A DNA stretch of 64,000 nucleotides from Rhodospirillales bacterium (GCA_025352665.1 JANXSM010000096.1:20417-84416), one strand, 5' to 3'. Shown: positions 1 to 15,526, counted from the stretch's first letter. Notes: generated by a model from the letters alone, not told the origin. A program made the numbers and translations.

Positions 1-2193
<2,193 letters not shown>

Positions 2194-2257
2194 GGAATTG
2201 TCTCCAGGGTGCGCCGCGGCATGATAGCCGCGGCGTCATTCATTGGTTCAGCCAGCG

Positions 2258-2752
<495 letters not shown>

Positions 2753-2822
2753 GGGTGTCTCCTCAATCCGCAATTGTGGATAGTGTTGGTCAGCCTGCCG
2801 AAAAAGGCAAGGCGAGCCGGGT

Positions 2823-3161
2823 TCAGCCGGCGTATTTATCGCCCATGACGCTGGGCAGTTTGACGACGACATTGACCGCGTCGGTGATCGCCGTGAAGTC
2901 GGTGGCTTCGCCGGGTTCGACGGTGATGATGTCGCCGGCGGTCCACCGGCGACCCATCATTTCGACTTCGCCGCTGATGATGAGGGTGATTTCGGTGGCG
3001 ATCTTGTGGTGGTGGACAGCTTCGTGATCGCCGGCGGCGTAGTGTTTGACGGCGACCTCGCAGTCCTTGCTGTGCAGGGCGGCGGGTGAGAAGTCGCCGA
3101 CGAACCAGCCTTTGGTCATGTCGTCGAGGCGGGCATGCTTCACCGGTGCGATCTCCCCCAC
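2823..3161 (-). CDS. small cupin-domain protein
   Basis: 112-residue single-domain cupin. The histidine-rich metal-binding motif is at HEAVHHHK (about residues 46-53), followed by the conserved glycine-rich turn [14 protein letters not shown]. The start is GTG at 3161, only 4 bp after the upstream stop; a second GTG at 3143 is better placed behind GGGGAG and may be the real start. It is the last gene of a five-gene cassette with two nucleotidyltransferase-like proteins, a phosphatase and a phosphodiesterase. Cupins in sugar-nucleotide clusters are often epimerases, isomerases or dioxygenases, but nothing here fixes the reaction. Confidence 0.85.
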   Translation of the reverse strand: MGEIAPVKHARLDDMTKGWFVGDFSPAALHSKDCEVAVKHYAAGDHEAVHHHKIATEITLIISGEVEMMGRRWTAGDIITVEPGEATDFTAITDAVNVVVKLPSVMGDKYAG

Positions 3162-3165
3162 GCGC

Positions 3166-3891
3166 TCACGCGCGATGATCCATCAGTTCGTCGACCTCGA
3201 AGGCGCTGAGCTGGCGCGGCGATTTCAGCGGGTGGTAGCGACGGACCTCGATCTCGAACACGCCCATGCGCTTCTGCTGCAGCACCATTTCGTTGAGCGT
3301 GAGACTGATGAAATAGCGGCCGTCGACGTTGGCATCCTTGCGGATCATATCCTGGGCGGCGCGGATGAAGTCGGCGCCGCGGCGGAACCAGGTGAACCCG
3401 GGCGTTGCGTTGCGGGAGATCGGGTTCTTTTCGGAGGCCTGGACGATCTGGCCCTCGTCGTCGAGCAGCACGTAGGAATAGCGCGGGTGGATCGAGGGGA
3501 AGCTAACCACGCCGGCGTCGAGCCCGCGGCTGCGGAAGTTGGCAATTGGGGCGAGGTAGTCGATGTCCAGATATTCGTTGTTGTTGAGGATCAACAGCTC
3601 GTCCTCAGGGTCGATCTCCTGCAGGCACAGCAGCGCGGTGCAGGCAGCACCCGCTGTTTCGCCGGTGATCGCCACCACGGCCGCACCTGGGGCTGCGAGG
3701 GCTATGACGTTGTCGATCCGCCAGCGCTTCACCTCCTGGGCGCGCACGGCGAACACCATTTTGGCGGCAAGCGGCGCGCAGGCGGCGACGTAGCGTTCGA
3801 GCAGCAGTTGGCCGTCGTTTTCGAGCAGCCAGAGTGGTGTGGCGTCGGGGTCCTGTTGGGCAGGACCGCCGCCGAGGATCAGGGCTCTCAT
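3166..3891 (-). CDS. degenerate nucleotidyltransferase-like protein (NTP_transferase fold)
   Basis: 241 residues. It is a paralogue of the protein at 5143-5901: the stretch GAACTALL followed by NNNEYLDID lines up with GAACTVLT and NSDQYVDIA there. The N-terminal nucleotide-binding signature (GxGxR...PKP) is missing: this protein reads LILGGGPAQQDPDATPLW, with no arginine or lysine. The later part (FTWFRRGADFI, YFISLTLNEM) keeps the fold. It may have changed substrate, act as a non-catalytic partner, or use another mechanism. It overlaps the upstream HAD gene by 4 bp (ATGA), so the two are probably translationally coupled. Automated annotation would likely say glycosyltransferase family 2 or dTDP-glucose pyrophosphorylase-like. 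Confidence 0.8.
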   Translation of the reverse strand: MRALILGGGPAQQDPDATPLWLLENDGQLLLERYVAACAPLAAKMVFAVRAQEVKRWRIDNVIALAAPGAAVVAITGETAGAACTALLCLQEIDPEDELLILNNNEYLDIDYLAPIANFRSRGLDAGVVSFPSIHPRYSYVLLDDEGQIVQASEKNPISRNATPGFTWFRRGADFIRAAQDMIRKDANVDGRYFISLTLNEMVLQQKRMGVFEIEVRRYHPLKSPRQLSAFEVDELMDHRA

Positions 3892-4520
3892 GCCGCGATA
3901 GCCTGGTCGATCTCGGCGATGCGCGTGGCGATGGCGGCGTAGGTGACGTCGTCGACGTCGTCGACCGCCAGCACATGGGCGCCGGAGGCGCGGGCGGCGC
4001 GCAGGCCGTTTTCATTGTCTTCCACGATCAGCACCTCCGACGGGGCGAGACCGAAGCGGCTGATGGCGAGGGTGTACATCTCGGGGTCGGGCTTGGATTT
4101 GCTGACGTCCTGGTTCGAGATGATGAACGACAAATAGGAGTCGAGTGCTGCGCGGTCCATCATCACCTCGATGGTGGAGCGGATGGAGTTGGAGCAGACT
4201 GCGAGCTTGTAGCCCTTCGCGTGCAGGCGACTCAGCGCGTATTCATGGTTGAAGCGCGGCTTGCACTGGGCGTTGACGATTTCCATGGTGTAGCGTTGCT
4301 TCATGTCGTTGATGAAACCGTGCAGTTGCTTGGGCAGGTTGTGCTCGATGGACAGCATTTCGAGCTTTTTCTTGGTCGGCAGGCCGTCGAAGGTGGTGAG
4401 ATGCTCGTAGCGGCTGATTTCGAAGCCGAACAGGCGCAGCGCCTTGTTGAGTGCCTCGTAATGCCAGTCCTTGGCCTCGATCAGCACGCCGTCCATGTCG
4501 AAGGCGATGGCCTTGATCAT
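3888..4520 (-). CDS. HAD-superfamily phosphatase (HAD-IA)
   Basis: 210-residue haloacid-dehalogenase-fold hydrolase, probably a small-molecule phosphatase. Motif I is DMDGV with nucleophile Asp8 and acid/base Asp10; motif II is CSNS; the motif III lysine lies in SKPDPEMY; motif IV is VEDNENG. A helical cap (about residues 15-90) fits subfamily I, as in beta-phosphoglucomutase or glycerol-3-phosphate phosphatases. The ATG at 4520 was chosen because the family start MIKAIAFDMDG begins there; upstream codons are unlike the family. It overlaps both neighbours by 4 bp. In the cassette it would remove, or move, a phosphate on the compound that is nucleotidylated. Confidence 0.92.
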   Translation of the reverse strand: MIKAIAFDMDGVLIEAKDWHYEALNKALRLFGFEISRYEHLTTFDGLPTKKKLEMLSIEHNLPKQLHGFINDMKQRYTMEIVNAQCKPRFNHEYALSRLHAKGYKLAVCSNSIRSTIEVMMDRAALDSYLSFIISNQDVSKSKPDPEMYTLAISRFGLAPSEVLIVEDNENGLRAARASGAHVLAVDDVDDVTYAAIATRIAEIDQAIAA

Positions 4521-5146
4521 TGGTCTGCTCCGAAGAATGCCACCGCCTCCTCCGGCACATCGGTGCACAAAGTGAGGTTGGGGTGATGGCGGACGCTTGA
4601 ACCGTGCAGCATCGTCCACAGCGGCAGATGCGGGCGGCGGTGCAGGTCGGACGATACGATCACGACGTGTTTGCCGTCTTGTAGAAACGCGTTGATGTCT
4701 GATTCTGTGAACCACTCCGAAACGAACGCATCGAGCCAGACGCCGATCGACTGTTCGTACAACGGCGGCTTGGGTTCGTATTCGCTGCAGCGCGTGTAGA
4801 CCGGCAGGCCGAGGCGGATTTGTACCACGGTCTCGGGCACCGACATGTCGAAGGTGAACCAGCGGGTGAGGCCGCGAGCGTTCATCTGCTGTTGCAGCGC
4901 GGTGGCGAGGCCGTCGGCCTTCACGTTCATCGCCATCGGCAGGTTGCGGCCGCCGAGGATGTCGAGCATGCCGTCGAGGGTGAGTTCGCAGCCCTTGGGC
5001 ATGTCGTGGGAGATCACCAGGGTGCCGGCGCAGTCGCGCACGTCGGTTTCGGTGCCGAAGCCGGAATCGAAGGAGCGGTGGAAGGCGACCGGCTGGTTCT
5101 TTTCAGCAGGGTCCTTCCAGTAGCCGCGATGGCTGATGACGATCAT
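4517..5146 (-). CDS. glycerophosphodiester phosphodiesterase-like protein
   Basis: 209-residue protein with the GDPD/PLC TIM-barrel signature at its N-terminus: HRG at 6-8, metal ligands Glu33 and Asp35 in ETDVRD, and His47-Asp48 in SHD. These correspond to the catalytic His pair and metal-binding acids of GDPDs. The remainder is divergent and short (typical GDPDs are about 240-330 residues), and there is no signal peptide, so it should work in the cytoplasm. Its position between two nucleotidyltransferase-like genes and a phosphatase suggests that it cleaves a phosphodiester such as a CDP-activated or glycerophospho intermediate rather than phospholipid debris. That role is inference. Confidence 0.85.
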   Translation of the reverse strand: MIVISHRGYWKDPAEKNQPVAFHRSFDSGFGTETDVRDCAGTLVISHDMPKGCELTLDGMLDILGGRNLPMAMNVKADGLATALQQQMNARGLTRWFTFDMSVPETVVQIRLGLPVYTRCSEYEPKPPLYEQSIGVWLDAFVSEWFTESDINAFLQDGKHVVIVSSDLHRRPHLPLWTMLHGSSVRHHPNLTLCTDVPEEAVAFFGADQ

Positions 5147-5901
5147 GCCAGCACCGTGGCGGCGCGGGTGGAAAGTGGCAGGGCCAGGAACAGGTCGAGG
5201 TCGGCGGGGATGCCGAGCCCGTACATGCCGCTGCCTTCGGCGCCGATGTCGTGCACGCCGATGCGGGCCCCGTTGGCGATCATTTCGTTGTAAACGGGGG
5301 CCACGTAGAACTCGCCGTTCACGCGCTCGTCGCGGGCGATCATGCGGTCAGCACCACCGACGAAATCCTGGCCGCGGGCGAAGTTGTAGATGCCCACGGT
5401 GGCGTGGGGGGAGATCACCTGCTTTTCGACGACACGGGTGACCATGCCTTGGTCGTCGAGCCCGGCGAAGGACCATTTCGGATCGTCTGCCTGCATGGTC
5501 ATGATGAGGCCGTCGAGATTGCGGGCGGCCATCGCCTCGACGTAGGGGTCGATGGCGATATCCACGTATTGATCGGAATTGGCGATCATCAGCGGGGCGG
5601 CGCCGTCGATGGCGTCGCGCGCCGTGAGGACGGTGCAGGCGGCACCCTCGGTCAGGCCGTCGAGCAGCACGATTTCGCAACCGGGGGCCCAGGCATTGAG
5701 CTTCTCGCGCAGGCCATAGGCGTCGTCATGTGCGCGTTGGGCGATGAAGACGAAGCGATGGGGGGTGCTGGGGCGGATGTTCTCGATGACCAGGCGGATC
5801 ATCGGAACGCCGTGCACGGGGATCAGCGGTTTCGGCAGGGCGTATCCGGCGCGGGCGAACCGGCTGCCGAGACCCGCCATGGGGATGACGATATTCAGCA
5901 A
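5143..5901 (-). CDS. nucleotidyltransferase (NTP_transferase family)
   Basis: 252-residue nucleotidylyltransferase of the sugar-phosphate/phosphocholine type. The nucleotide-binding signature GLGSRF (10-15) is followed by PKPLIPV (23-29), and the metal-binding acidic motif occurs in NSDQYVDI. It would transfer NMP from an NTP to a phosphorylated sugar, polyol or choline-like acceptor. The start is TTG at 5901, preceded by AGGAG about 8 bp away. It lies only 24 bp beyond atpC, so it may be transcribed with the ATP synthase genes. It opens the cassette whose later genes overlap one another by 4 bp. The acceptor cannot be told from sequence. Confidence 0.9.
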   Translation of the reverse strand: MLNIVIPMAGLGSRFARAGYALPKPLIPVHGVPMIRLVIENIRPSTPHRFVFIAQRAHDDAYGLREKLNAWAPGCEIVLLDGLTEGAACTVLTARDAIDGAAPLMIANSDQYVDIAIDPYVEAMAARNLDGLIMTMQADDPKWSFAGLDDQGMVTRVVEKQVISPHATVGIYNFARGQDFVGGADRMIARDERVNGEFYVAPVYNEMIANGARIGVHDIGAEGSGMYGLGIPADLDLFLALPLSTRAATVLA

Positions 5902-5925
5902 ACCGGATCTCCTGATTTAACGGAT

Positions 5926-6330
5926 TTAGGCGGCAGCGGCCTCGATCATGGCGCGGGCGGATTGCTGACGGTCCATCAGCAGGTCCAGGACGACGATGTC
6001 GTTCTTGTCGGCGGCGGCATAGGCGGCATCGGCTGCGGCGAGGCGGGACTGGCCTTCCGCCTTGGTGAGCTCACGGACAGGGGTCGCCTCGTTGGCGAGC
6101 ACAGTGACGCGGGCTTGGGTGACTTCGGCAAAACCGCCGGTGACGAACAGCTGGTCGACGATCGTGTTGCCTTCGTAGAGGCGGATCGTGCCGCCGCGCA
6201 GCAGCACGATCATGGGCGAGTGGTTGACCAGCACGCCCATCTCGCCCTCGGCGGCCGGGATGACCACCATGTCGACCGGGCGCGACAGGAGCAGCTTTTC
6301 GGGGCTGACGATTTCGAGATCGACGGGCAT
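5926..6330 (-). CDS. atpC: F1 ATP synthase epsilon subunit
   Basis: 134 residues, the usual length. The N-terminal beta-sandwich is clear (LEIVSPEKLL, EGEMGVLVNHSPM, GGFAEV), and the C-terminal helical part is short and alanine-rich. It forms part of the central stalk and can inhibit ATP hydrolysis. It is the last of the five F1 genes here and is separated from atpD by 109 bp that hold two inverted repeats, in contrast to the short gaps elsewhere in the operon. Confidence 0.98.
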   Translation of the reverse strand: MPVDLEIVSPEKLLLSRPVDMVVIPAAEGEMGVLVNHSPMIVLLRGGTIRLYEGNTIVDQLFVTGGFAEVTQARVTVLANEATPVRELTKAEGQSRLAAADAAYAAADKNDIVVLDLLMDRQQSARAMIEAAAA

Positions 6331-6363
6331 TTTCTAGCGTCCTGCCGTTGAAATACGCTTGCA

Positions 6364-6439
6364 TTTCAGCGACCAGCCGGCCGCTGAAACAATGAAAGCA
6401 GCGTCCGAAAAATTCACCTTCGAATTTTTCACGTGGACG

Positions 6440-6441
<2 letters not shown>
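6364..6441. promoter_or_regulatory. two tandem stem-loops between atpD and atpC
   Basis: Two inverted repeats sit in the atpD-atpC gap. Arms TTTCAGCG (6364-6371) and CGCTGAAA (6382-6389) pair perfectly over a 10-nt loop. Next to them, AGCGTCC-GAAAAATTC (6400-6415) pairs with GAATTTTTC (6422-6430) and, after a 4-nt bulge, GGACGCT (6435-6441). The second structure reaches into the atpD stop codon. They could attenuate transcription or mark an mRNA processing site that sets epsilon lower than beta. The structures are seen; the function is inferred. Confidence 0.55.
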
Positions 6442-8786
<2,345 letters not shown>

Positions 8787-8802
8787 CGGTTAGTTCCTAT
8801 GC

Positions 8803-10331
<1,529 letters not shown>

Positions 10332-10332
<1 letters not shown>

Positions 10333-10901
10333 CAGGCGGCTCCCTTCATAGCGTACTGCAGGCGCTGCAGACGGCTTTTCAATGACGTATCGTACAAACG
10401 GGCGCCGATCTTCACGACCAGTCCGCCCAACAGGCTCGGATCGACATGCTGGTCGATGTTGACGTTGCCGAAGCCCGATTCGATCAGCCGCGCACGCAGC
10501 TGCTGTTCCTGGACGTCGGTCAACGGATGGGCGGTGGTGACCTGGGCAACGACAACGCCTCGCTTTTGGGCGACCAGCGCGGCAAAGGCGGTGACGATCG
10601 ACCGCAGCGCCGCCAGACGACGGTTTGCGGTGACCACCCCCACGAAGTGGGTGATGGTCTTGCCGAAGCCCTGGGCGGTCAAGGCGTCCTGCAGAGCGCG
10701 GTTCGCGGTCTTGATGTCGATCAAGGGCGAATACAGCAAGCGACGCAGCGTGTCGCTCGCATCGATCAGGCGGCCGAGGCCGTCCATCTGGTCGACGACG
10801 TGATCGAGCACGTTCTGATCGCTGGCAAGGGAATAGAGGGCGGCTGCGTATCGATCGGCGAGGCCGCCCGACGAGGAGATGGTTGCACCACCAGAGGCCA
10901 A
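10332..10901 (-). CDS. atpH: F1 ATP synthase delta subunit
   Basis: 189-residue OSCP/delta protein linking F1 to the peripheral stalk. The conserved N-terminal helix ([10 protein letters not shown]) and the C-terminal motif [24 protein letters not shown], read here in part, are recognisable. The start appears to be TTG at 10901, with only a weak GGAA upstream. It is the first gene of the cluster; the Fo genes (atpIBEF) are not nearby, as is usual in Alphaproteobacteria. Confidence 0.96.
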
Positions 10902-10970
10902 GAGTTCGTTTCCGTCTGCTTGGACCAGGGGCCCGGATTGTTGCCCGACATCGAAGCATCGGCGAGCGGG

Positions 10971-10999
10971 GCTCTAGCATGGGGTTTTTCGCGGTGCAA
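10971..10999 (-). promoter_or_regulatory. candidate promoter for atpHAGDC
   Basis: On the minus strand TTGCAC (10999-10994) and TAGAGC (10976-10971) are separated by 17 nt, a good -35/-10 spacing about 70 bp before the atpH start. The -10 box is a poor match to TATAAT, so this is only a candidate. The 285 bp between atpH and the next gene show no other feature that I can support. Confidence 0.35.
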
Positions 11000-11186
11000 C
11001 GCCGGAACGGGGCGGAAGCTGCGGTTCCTGATGTTGGCAGGCGTCGGGGCCAAAATGCGACCTCGTTGCGGTGGGGGCACAGGAATTGGGCGCGATGGTG
11101 CGGCGGTGAGATGATGCTGCGCGGCGCACCGACTACGTTGTTTCACTTAGTTGCGTTGGACGATGGTTCCGAGTCATATGATGTTC

Positions 11187-11810
11187 ATGACCGCGCTCAC
11201 CCTCCCTCCCCTCACCGACCGGTTCTCGCTGTCCATCGATGGGCTGTGGCGGGCGGTGGCGGCGATGATTGCCGGGGGCCGGACGCAGGCTGCGATGTTC
11301 ATGCTGATCGTGACCCGAATCCGACGTATCGAGACACGGGTTTTGGCGCTGGTGGCGGCCATCCGGGCAGGTCGGGTTCGCGGCGGTTGGGTGGTGGAGG
11401 CGCGGGCTATGCGTCTGCGGGCTTTGGCGCCGCCGCCGGCTTCGTTGAAGTTGCCGCGCAGGTTTGCCTGGCTGTGTGTGCTGGTGCCGTATCATGCGGC
11501 TGGATATGCCAGCCAGCTGCGCCATCTGTTGGCCGATCCTGAAATGGTGGCGTTGTTGGCGGCGACGCCGCGGCTGGGAAAGATTTTGCGTCCGCTGTGC
11601 CAGATGCTGGGGATCGAGGCCGAGCTGCTGTCGCCTCAGCAGCCGCTGCCGATTTCGGACGTGGTGACAGTCATTGTCGAGGATGATTCACAAGACCCTG
11701 CTGCGAAGGGAAATGCTTCAGAGCAGGGCTTGGTGGTAGCTCGGGCGCCACCGACGTTGGGTCCTGGCGGAGGCGTGGTGTCGGGACTTTGGCTTTACAA
11801 ATTGGGGTAA
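11187..11810 (+). CDS. uncharacterised protein
   Basis: About 208 residues from the ATG at 11187 (MTALTLPPLTDRFSL); in-frame ATGs also exist at 11178 and 11181. The centre is rich in arginine and alanine, with FAWLCVLVPYHAAGYASQL and the block HLLADPEMVALLAATP followed by LGKILRPLCQMLGIE. No signal peptide or known domain. From memory this resembles a lineage-restricted hypothetical family of Acetobacteraceae, usually ending in a proline-rich tail. Here the last 50 residues look unlike that, so the 3' end may have been altered by a frameshift. Function unknown. Confidence 0.65.
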   Translation: MTALTLPPLTDRFSLSIDGLWRAVAAMIAGGRTQAAMFMLIVTRIRRIETRVLALVAAIRAGRVRGGWVVEARAMRLRALAPPPASLKLPRRFAWLCVLVPYHAAGYASQLRHLLADPEMVALLAATPRLGKILRPLCQMLGIEAELLSPQQPLPISDVVTVIVEDDSQDPAAKGNASEQGLVVARAPPTLGPGGGVVSGLWLYKLG

Positions 11811-11820
11811 TCATCACCCC
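11804..11820 (+). terminator. weak terminator-like hairpin
   Basis: GGGGT (11804-11808) and ACCCC (11816-11820) flank a 7-nt loop and are followed by TTT. The hairpin overlaps the stop codon of the preceding gene. The stem is only 5 bp, so this is weak. The 111-bp convergent gap to the SOUL gene holds nothing else that I can defend. Confidence 0.3.
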
Positions 11821-11921
11821 TTTGCACGCCCATTTCGTTACGTTATCATAACAAAATACGTTTCGGCTTTGGGTCTCGCGGGCAATGGCGCGGTGTTGCG
11901 GGCGCGTGACGACGTCCTGCT

Positions 11922-12554
11922 CTAAGGTTTTGCCGTCACGGCGACAGCGACTTCGTTGCGGCGCAGGAAGGGAAGTGTCCAGGGCGGATCGTAGAACCAG
12001 GCAAACGCTGGACCTGCGGCGTGCCATTCTGTGGCGGCGAGCGCCTGGGACAGTTCGACCTGGCGCGTGGCGACCGCCTCGGCACCTGTGGAGCCGGTAA
12101 AACGCAGCACGGCCAGTGTCTCAGACGGCACTGGCACCAGGCGGACCTGCTGGTCGGTCGGAGTCGGCAGGGTTTCCATCGTGTATTTGGCGGGCATGAA
12201 GAAGCGGATCGTCCAGGCGCCATCGGCCGCCGGGCTTTGCGCGACCGGGGCAGTCATGGCAATGGTTTCGCTGCTGGATTGAGCAACCGGAGCCGTCATC
12301 GCAATCGACGCGTGGGTGGTGTTGCCGCCGAAGATGTAGCCGGCGATGCGGCGAAAGCCAGTGCTGAGTGCCGCACTCTGCTCGCCGGGGACAGTGGTTT
12401 CGGCGGCGATGCGCGGTGCGTAGCGGCGGATCTCCAGCGGGCCGGTTTGGGCGATGACGTCGTAGTGCGGCTCCTCGGTGCCATCGCGGATGCCGATGAC
12501 CGAGCAGGCGCCAAGGGCGACGCTGGACAGCAGGGCCAGGATCTTGGCGGCCAT
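11922..12554 (-). CDS. SOUL heme-binding family lipoprotein
   Basis: 210 residues. The N-terminus is a lipoprotein signal with lipobox LGAC (Cys16), so the protein should be anchored to a membrane facing the periplasm. The SOUL domain follows: YDVIAQTGPLEIRRYAPR, the conserved IAMTAPV block, WTIRFFMPAKYTMETLP, and C-terminal AFAWFYDPPWTLPFLRRNEV. SOUL proteins bind or handle heme or tetrapyrroles. Oddly, the conserved IAMTAPVAQS block occurs twice in tandem (around residues 84 and 98). It is a single gene convergent with the uncharacterised gene to its left. Confidence 0.92.
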   Translation of the reverse strand: MAAKILALLSSVALGACSVIGIRDGTEEPHYDVIAQTGPLEIRRYAPRIAAETTVPGEQSAALSTGFRRIAGYIFGGNTTHASIAMTAPVAQSSSETIAMTAPVAQSPAADGAWTIRFFMPAKYTMETLPTPTDQQVRLVPVPSETLAVLRFTGSTGAEAVATRQVELSQALAATEWHAAGPAFAWFYDPPWTLPFLRRNEVAVAVTAKP

Positions 12555-12596
12555 GGTCGGTTCTCCTTGGCCGGGGATCCGGCCTTTTAACTATAC

Positions 12597-14825
12597 TCAG
12601 AGGAAGCTGACAGGATCCACGTCCACGTCGATGCGCACCGAGCCTTTGGTGGTCACGCTGTCGAGCCAGGCGCGCAGGATGGGCTGAACGGCGATGTCGC
12701 GCCTTGTTTTGAGCAGCAGGCGGCGGCGGTGGCGGCCGCGCAGGATGGCGAGCGGGGCGGGCGCGGGGCCGAGCACCACCATCCCCTCGCCGTGCGGGGC
12801 GGCGCGGCCGAGGGCGCGGGCGGTGAGGTCGGCGGCTTCCGCCGAGTCGGCGCTGACGATGAGGGCAGCAAGCCTGCCATAGGGGGGCCAGTGGCCGGGG
12901 CGGCGTTCGGCCGCTTCGCTGGCCAGGAATTCCGCCATGTCGCCACCCCGCAGCGCCTGCATCACCTTGTGCTCGGGGCTGAAGGTTTGCAGCAGCACCT
13001 TCCCCGGCGCCTCGGCGCGGCCGGCGCGCCCGGCGACCTGGTGGAGGAGTTGAACCGTGCGCTCGGCCGCGCGCAGATCGCCGCCGGCGAGGCCGAGGTC
13101 GGCGTCGACCACGCCGACCAGGGTCAGATGTGGGAAGTGCCAGCCCTTGGCGACGATCTGGGTGCCGATGATGAGATCGACCTCGCGCGCCTCGATCGAG
13201 CGCGCGGCTTCGGCCGCGGCCAGCGGGCCGGGCAGAGTGTCACTCGCCATCACCAGGGTGCGGGCGTCGGGGAAGTGGCGGGCGGCTTCCTCGGTGATGC
13301 GTTCCACGCCGGGGCCGATGGCAGCCAGGCTGTTTTCCGCGTTGCAGGCGGGGCAGTTGGTGGGGATGGCCTCGGTGTGGCCGCAGTGGTGGCATTGCAG
13401 CTGGCGGCGGGCGCGGTGTTCCACCAGCCAGGCGGTGCAGTTGGGGCATTGCACGCGGTGGCCGCAGCGACGGCACAGGGTGAGCGGGGCGTAGCCGCGG
13501 CGGTTGAGGAACAGCATGGCCTGTTCGCCGCGGGCGAAGGTTTTGTGGACTTCGTCGATCAGCGGCGGGGAGAGGAATTCGCCGCGCTCGGGCGGGGTGT
13601 CGCGCAGGTCGATGAGGGCGATTTCAGGCATGCTTGCACCGCCGTGGCGGGTGGGCAGGTGCAGGCGTTGGTAGCGTCCGGCCTCCACATTGGCGACGGT
13701 CTCGAGCGAGGGCGTGGCGGAGGCGAGCACGGCGGGGGCCTGGCACAGGCGAGCACGCACGATTGCCATGTCGCGGGCGTGGTAGATCACGCCGTCCTCT
13801 TGCTTGAAGGCGGTCTCGTGCTCCTCGTCGACCACCACCAGGCCGAGGTCGGGGAACGGCAGGAACAGGGCGGAGCGGGCGCCGACGACGACGGTGGCCT
13901 CCCCGGACGCGACGGCGCGCCAGGTGAGCCTTCGGGTGCGCGAGGACAGGTCGGAATGCCAGACCGCGGGGGCTGCGCCGAAGCGGGCGGCGAAGCGTTC
14001 CAGCCATTGCGACGAGAGTGCTATTTCCGGCAGCAGCACCAGCGCCTGGCGGCCGGCGCGCAGGCACGCGGCGATCGCCTCGTGATAGACCTCGGTCTTG
14101 CCGGAGCCGGTGACGCCTTCGAGCAGGGTGACCGAGAATGTCCGGGCCATGACGGCCTGCCGCAGCGCCACCGCGGCGGCTTCCTGGTCGGGCGAGAGGT
14201 TGGGGCCCAGGCGATCGGCGTCGGGGCGGATGAAGCCGGGGAGTACCGGCATGGGTGCGGGTTGCAGCCAGCCGACATCGGCCATGGCGCGGATGATGCC
14301 GGTGGAGACCGAGGCCGCCTGGGCCAGTTCCTGGCTCGCGCGCGGTTGTCGGCAGGTGAGTTCGGCGATCACGGCCTGTCGCTGCGGCGTGAGGCGCAGG
14401 TCCGGGGCGGGGTCGGCCAAACGCCAGCCGAGCGGTGGCGTGTCCGGCCGCAGCGCGTTTATTCGCAGCGCCATGGCCAGAACCTCGCCGGGGGCGGCCA
14501 GGGTGTAGGCGGCGATCCAGTCGACCAGCTTGCGGATGTCATCGCGCATCGGCGGGGCCTCGACACGGGCGGAGACCGGGCGCAGGCGGTTGTCGCCGAC
14601 GCTGTTGTCGGGCGCGCCGTCCCAGACGACGCCGATCTCCTCGCGCCGGTTGAGGGGCACCAGCACGAGGTCGCCGGGCGACAGTTCCATGCCATGCGGC
14701 ACCCGATAGTCGAACGGGCCGGCGAATGGGTAGGGCAGCAGCACAGGCACGCGGGCGAGACCGTGCCGGGGCGGCGGCTCGGTCAGTGTCAGTGCATCCA
14801 CTTGCTTCCGGATCGGGCGTGCCAT
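12597..14825 (-). CDS. priA: primosomal replication protein N' (PriA helicase)
   Basis: 742-residue 3'-5' helicase that restarts stalled forks. The N-terminal DNA-binding domain is followed by the helicase core: Walker A GVTGSGKT at 237-244, DEEH box, SATPS motif, and [12 protein letters not shown]. The zinc-binding insertion has four CxxC pairs (CRRC, CPNC, CHHC, CPAC). Length is typical. The first ATG at 14825 may be slightly early: the homologous part starts near residue 24 ([11 protein letters not shown]). It is divergent from fsa across 44 bp. Confidence 0.98.
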   Translation of the reverse strand: MARPIRKQVDALTLTEPPPRHGLARVPVLLPYPFAGPFDYRVPHGMELSPGDLVLVPLNRREEIGVVWDGAPDNSVGDNRLRPVSARVEAPPMRDDIRKLVDWIAAYTLAAPGEVLAMALRINALRPDTPPLGWRLADPAPDLRLTPQRQAVIAELTCRQPRASQELAQAASVSTGIIRAMADVGWLQPAPMPVLPGFIRPDADRLGPNLSPDQEAAAVALRQAVMARTFSVTLLEGVTGSGKTEVYHEAIAACLRAGRQALVLLPEIALSSQWLERFAARFGAAPAVWHSDLSSRTRRLTWRAVASGEATVVVGARSALFLPFPDLGLVVVDEEHETAFKQEDGVIYHARDMAIVRARLCQAPAVLASATPSLETVANVEAGRYQRLHLPTRHGGASMPEIALIDLRDTPPERGEFLSPPLIDEVHKTFARGEQAMLFLNRRGYAPLTLCRRCGHRVQCPNCTAWLVEHRARRQLQCHHCGHTEAIPTNCPACNAENSLAAIGPGVERITEEAARHFPDARTLVMASDTLPGPLAAAEAARSIEAREVDLIIGTQIVAKGWHFPHLTLVGVVDADLGLAGGDLRAAERTVQLLHQVAGRAGRAEAPGKVLLQTFSPEHKVMQALRGGDMAEFLASEAAERRPGHWPPYGRLAALIVSADSAEAADLTARALGRAAPHGEGMVVLGPAPAPLAILRGRHRRRLLLKTRRDIAVQPILRAWLDSVTTKGSVRIDVDVDPVSFL

Positions 14826-14869
14826 CCTGTATGGTCTGCCCGAAACCGCCGCAGCAGGGAAATCGCCTG

Positions 14870-15526
14870 ATGAAATTCTTTGTCGACACCGCCGACACCG
14901 CCGAGATCAAGGCACTGGCCGCCTCCGGGCTACTCGACGGAGTGACCACCAACCCTTCGCTGATCGCCAAGTCGGGCCGCAGGATTCTCGACGTGATCGC
15001 CGAGATCTGCGCCCTGGTCGATGGCCCGGTGAGTGCAGAGGTGGCCGCCACCGACTTTGACGGGATGATTCGCGAGGCCGCGGTGCTGCGCGACATCGCG
15101 CACAACGTGACGGTGAAGCTGCCGCTGACGCCGGATGGGCTGCGCGCGTGCAAGCGCCTGTCGGGCGAGGGTGTGATGACGAACGTGACCCTGTGCTTCT
15201 CAGCGGCGCAGGCGATCCTGGCGGCCAAGGCGGGGGCGACCTTCGTGAGCCCATTCGTGGGCCGGCTGGACGATATAGGCCAGGACGGCATGGAGCTGAT
15301 CGACGAGATCGTGACGATCTATGCAAACTACGAGCACTTCACCACCCAGGTGCTGGTGGCGAGCGTCCGCAATCCGATCCATGTGACGGCGGCGGCCAAG
15401 ATGGGGGCCCATGTGGTGACGCTGCCGCCTGCGGTGCTGCGCCAGATGTATCTGCATCCGTTGACCGACAAGGGCCTGGCGGGATTCCTGGCAGACTGGG
15501 CGAAGACGGGCCAGACGATTGCGTGA
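14870..15526 (+). CDS. fsa: fructose-6-phosphate aldolase / transaldolase-like
   Basis: 218-residue member of the short transaldolase/FSA family, a TIM barrel acting in the cytoplasm on sugar phosphates. The start [13 protein letters not shown] is diagnostic, GVTTNPSL follows, and the Schiff-base lysine is Lys83 in NVTVKLPLT. Subfamily members are called either FSA or transaldolase B-like; sequence alone does not separate the activities. AGGGA lies before the ATG at 14870. The next gene overlaps its end by 8 bp. Confidence 0.95.
   Translation: MKFFVDTADTAEIKALAASGLLDGVTTNPSLIAKSGRRILDVIAEICALVDGPVSAEVAATDFDGMIREAAVLRDIAHNVTVKLPLTPDGLRACKRLSGEGVMTNVTLCFSAAQAILAAKAGATFVSPFVGRLDDIGQDGMELIDEIVTIYANYEHFTTQVLVASVRNPIHVTAAAKMGAHVVTLPPAVLRQMYLHPLTDKGLAGFLADWAKTGQTIA

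Noticed and set aside
11837..11852. Zur-like palindrome GTTACGTTATCATAAC
   Set aside because: It is two bases shorter than the usual Zur site and lies between the ends of convergent genes, where an operator makes no sense.
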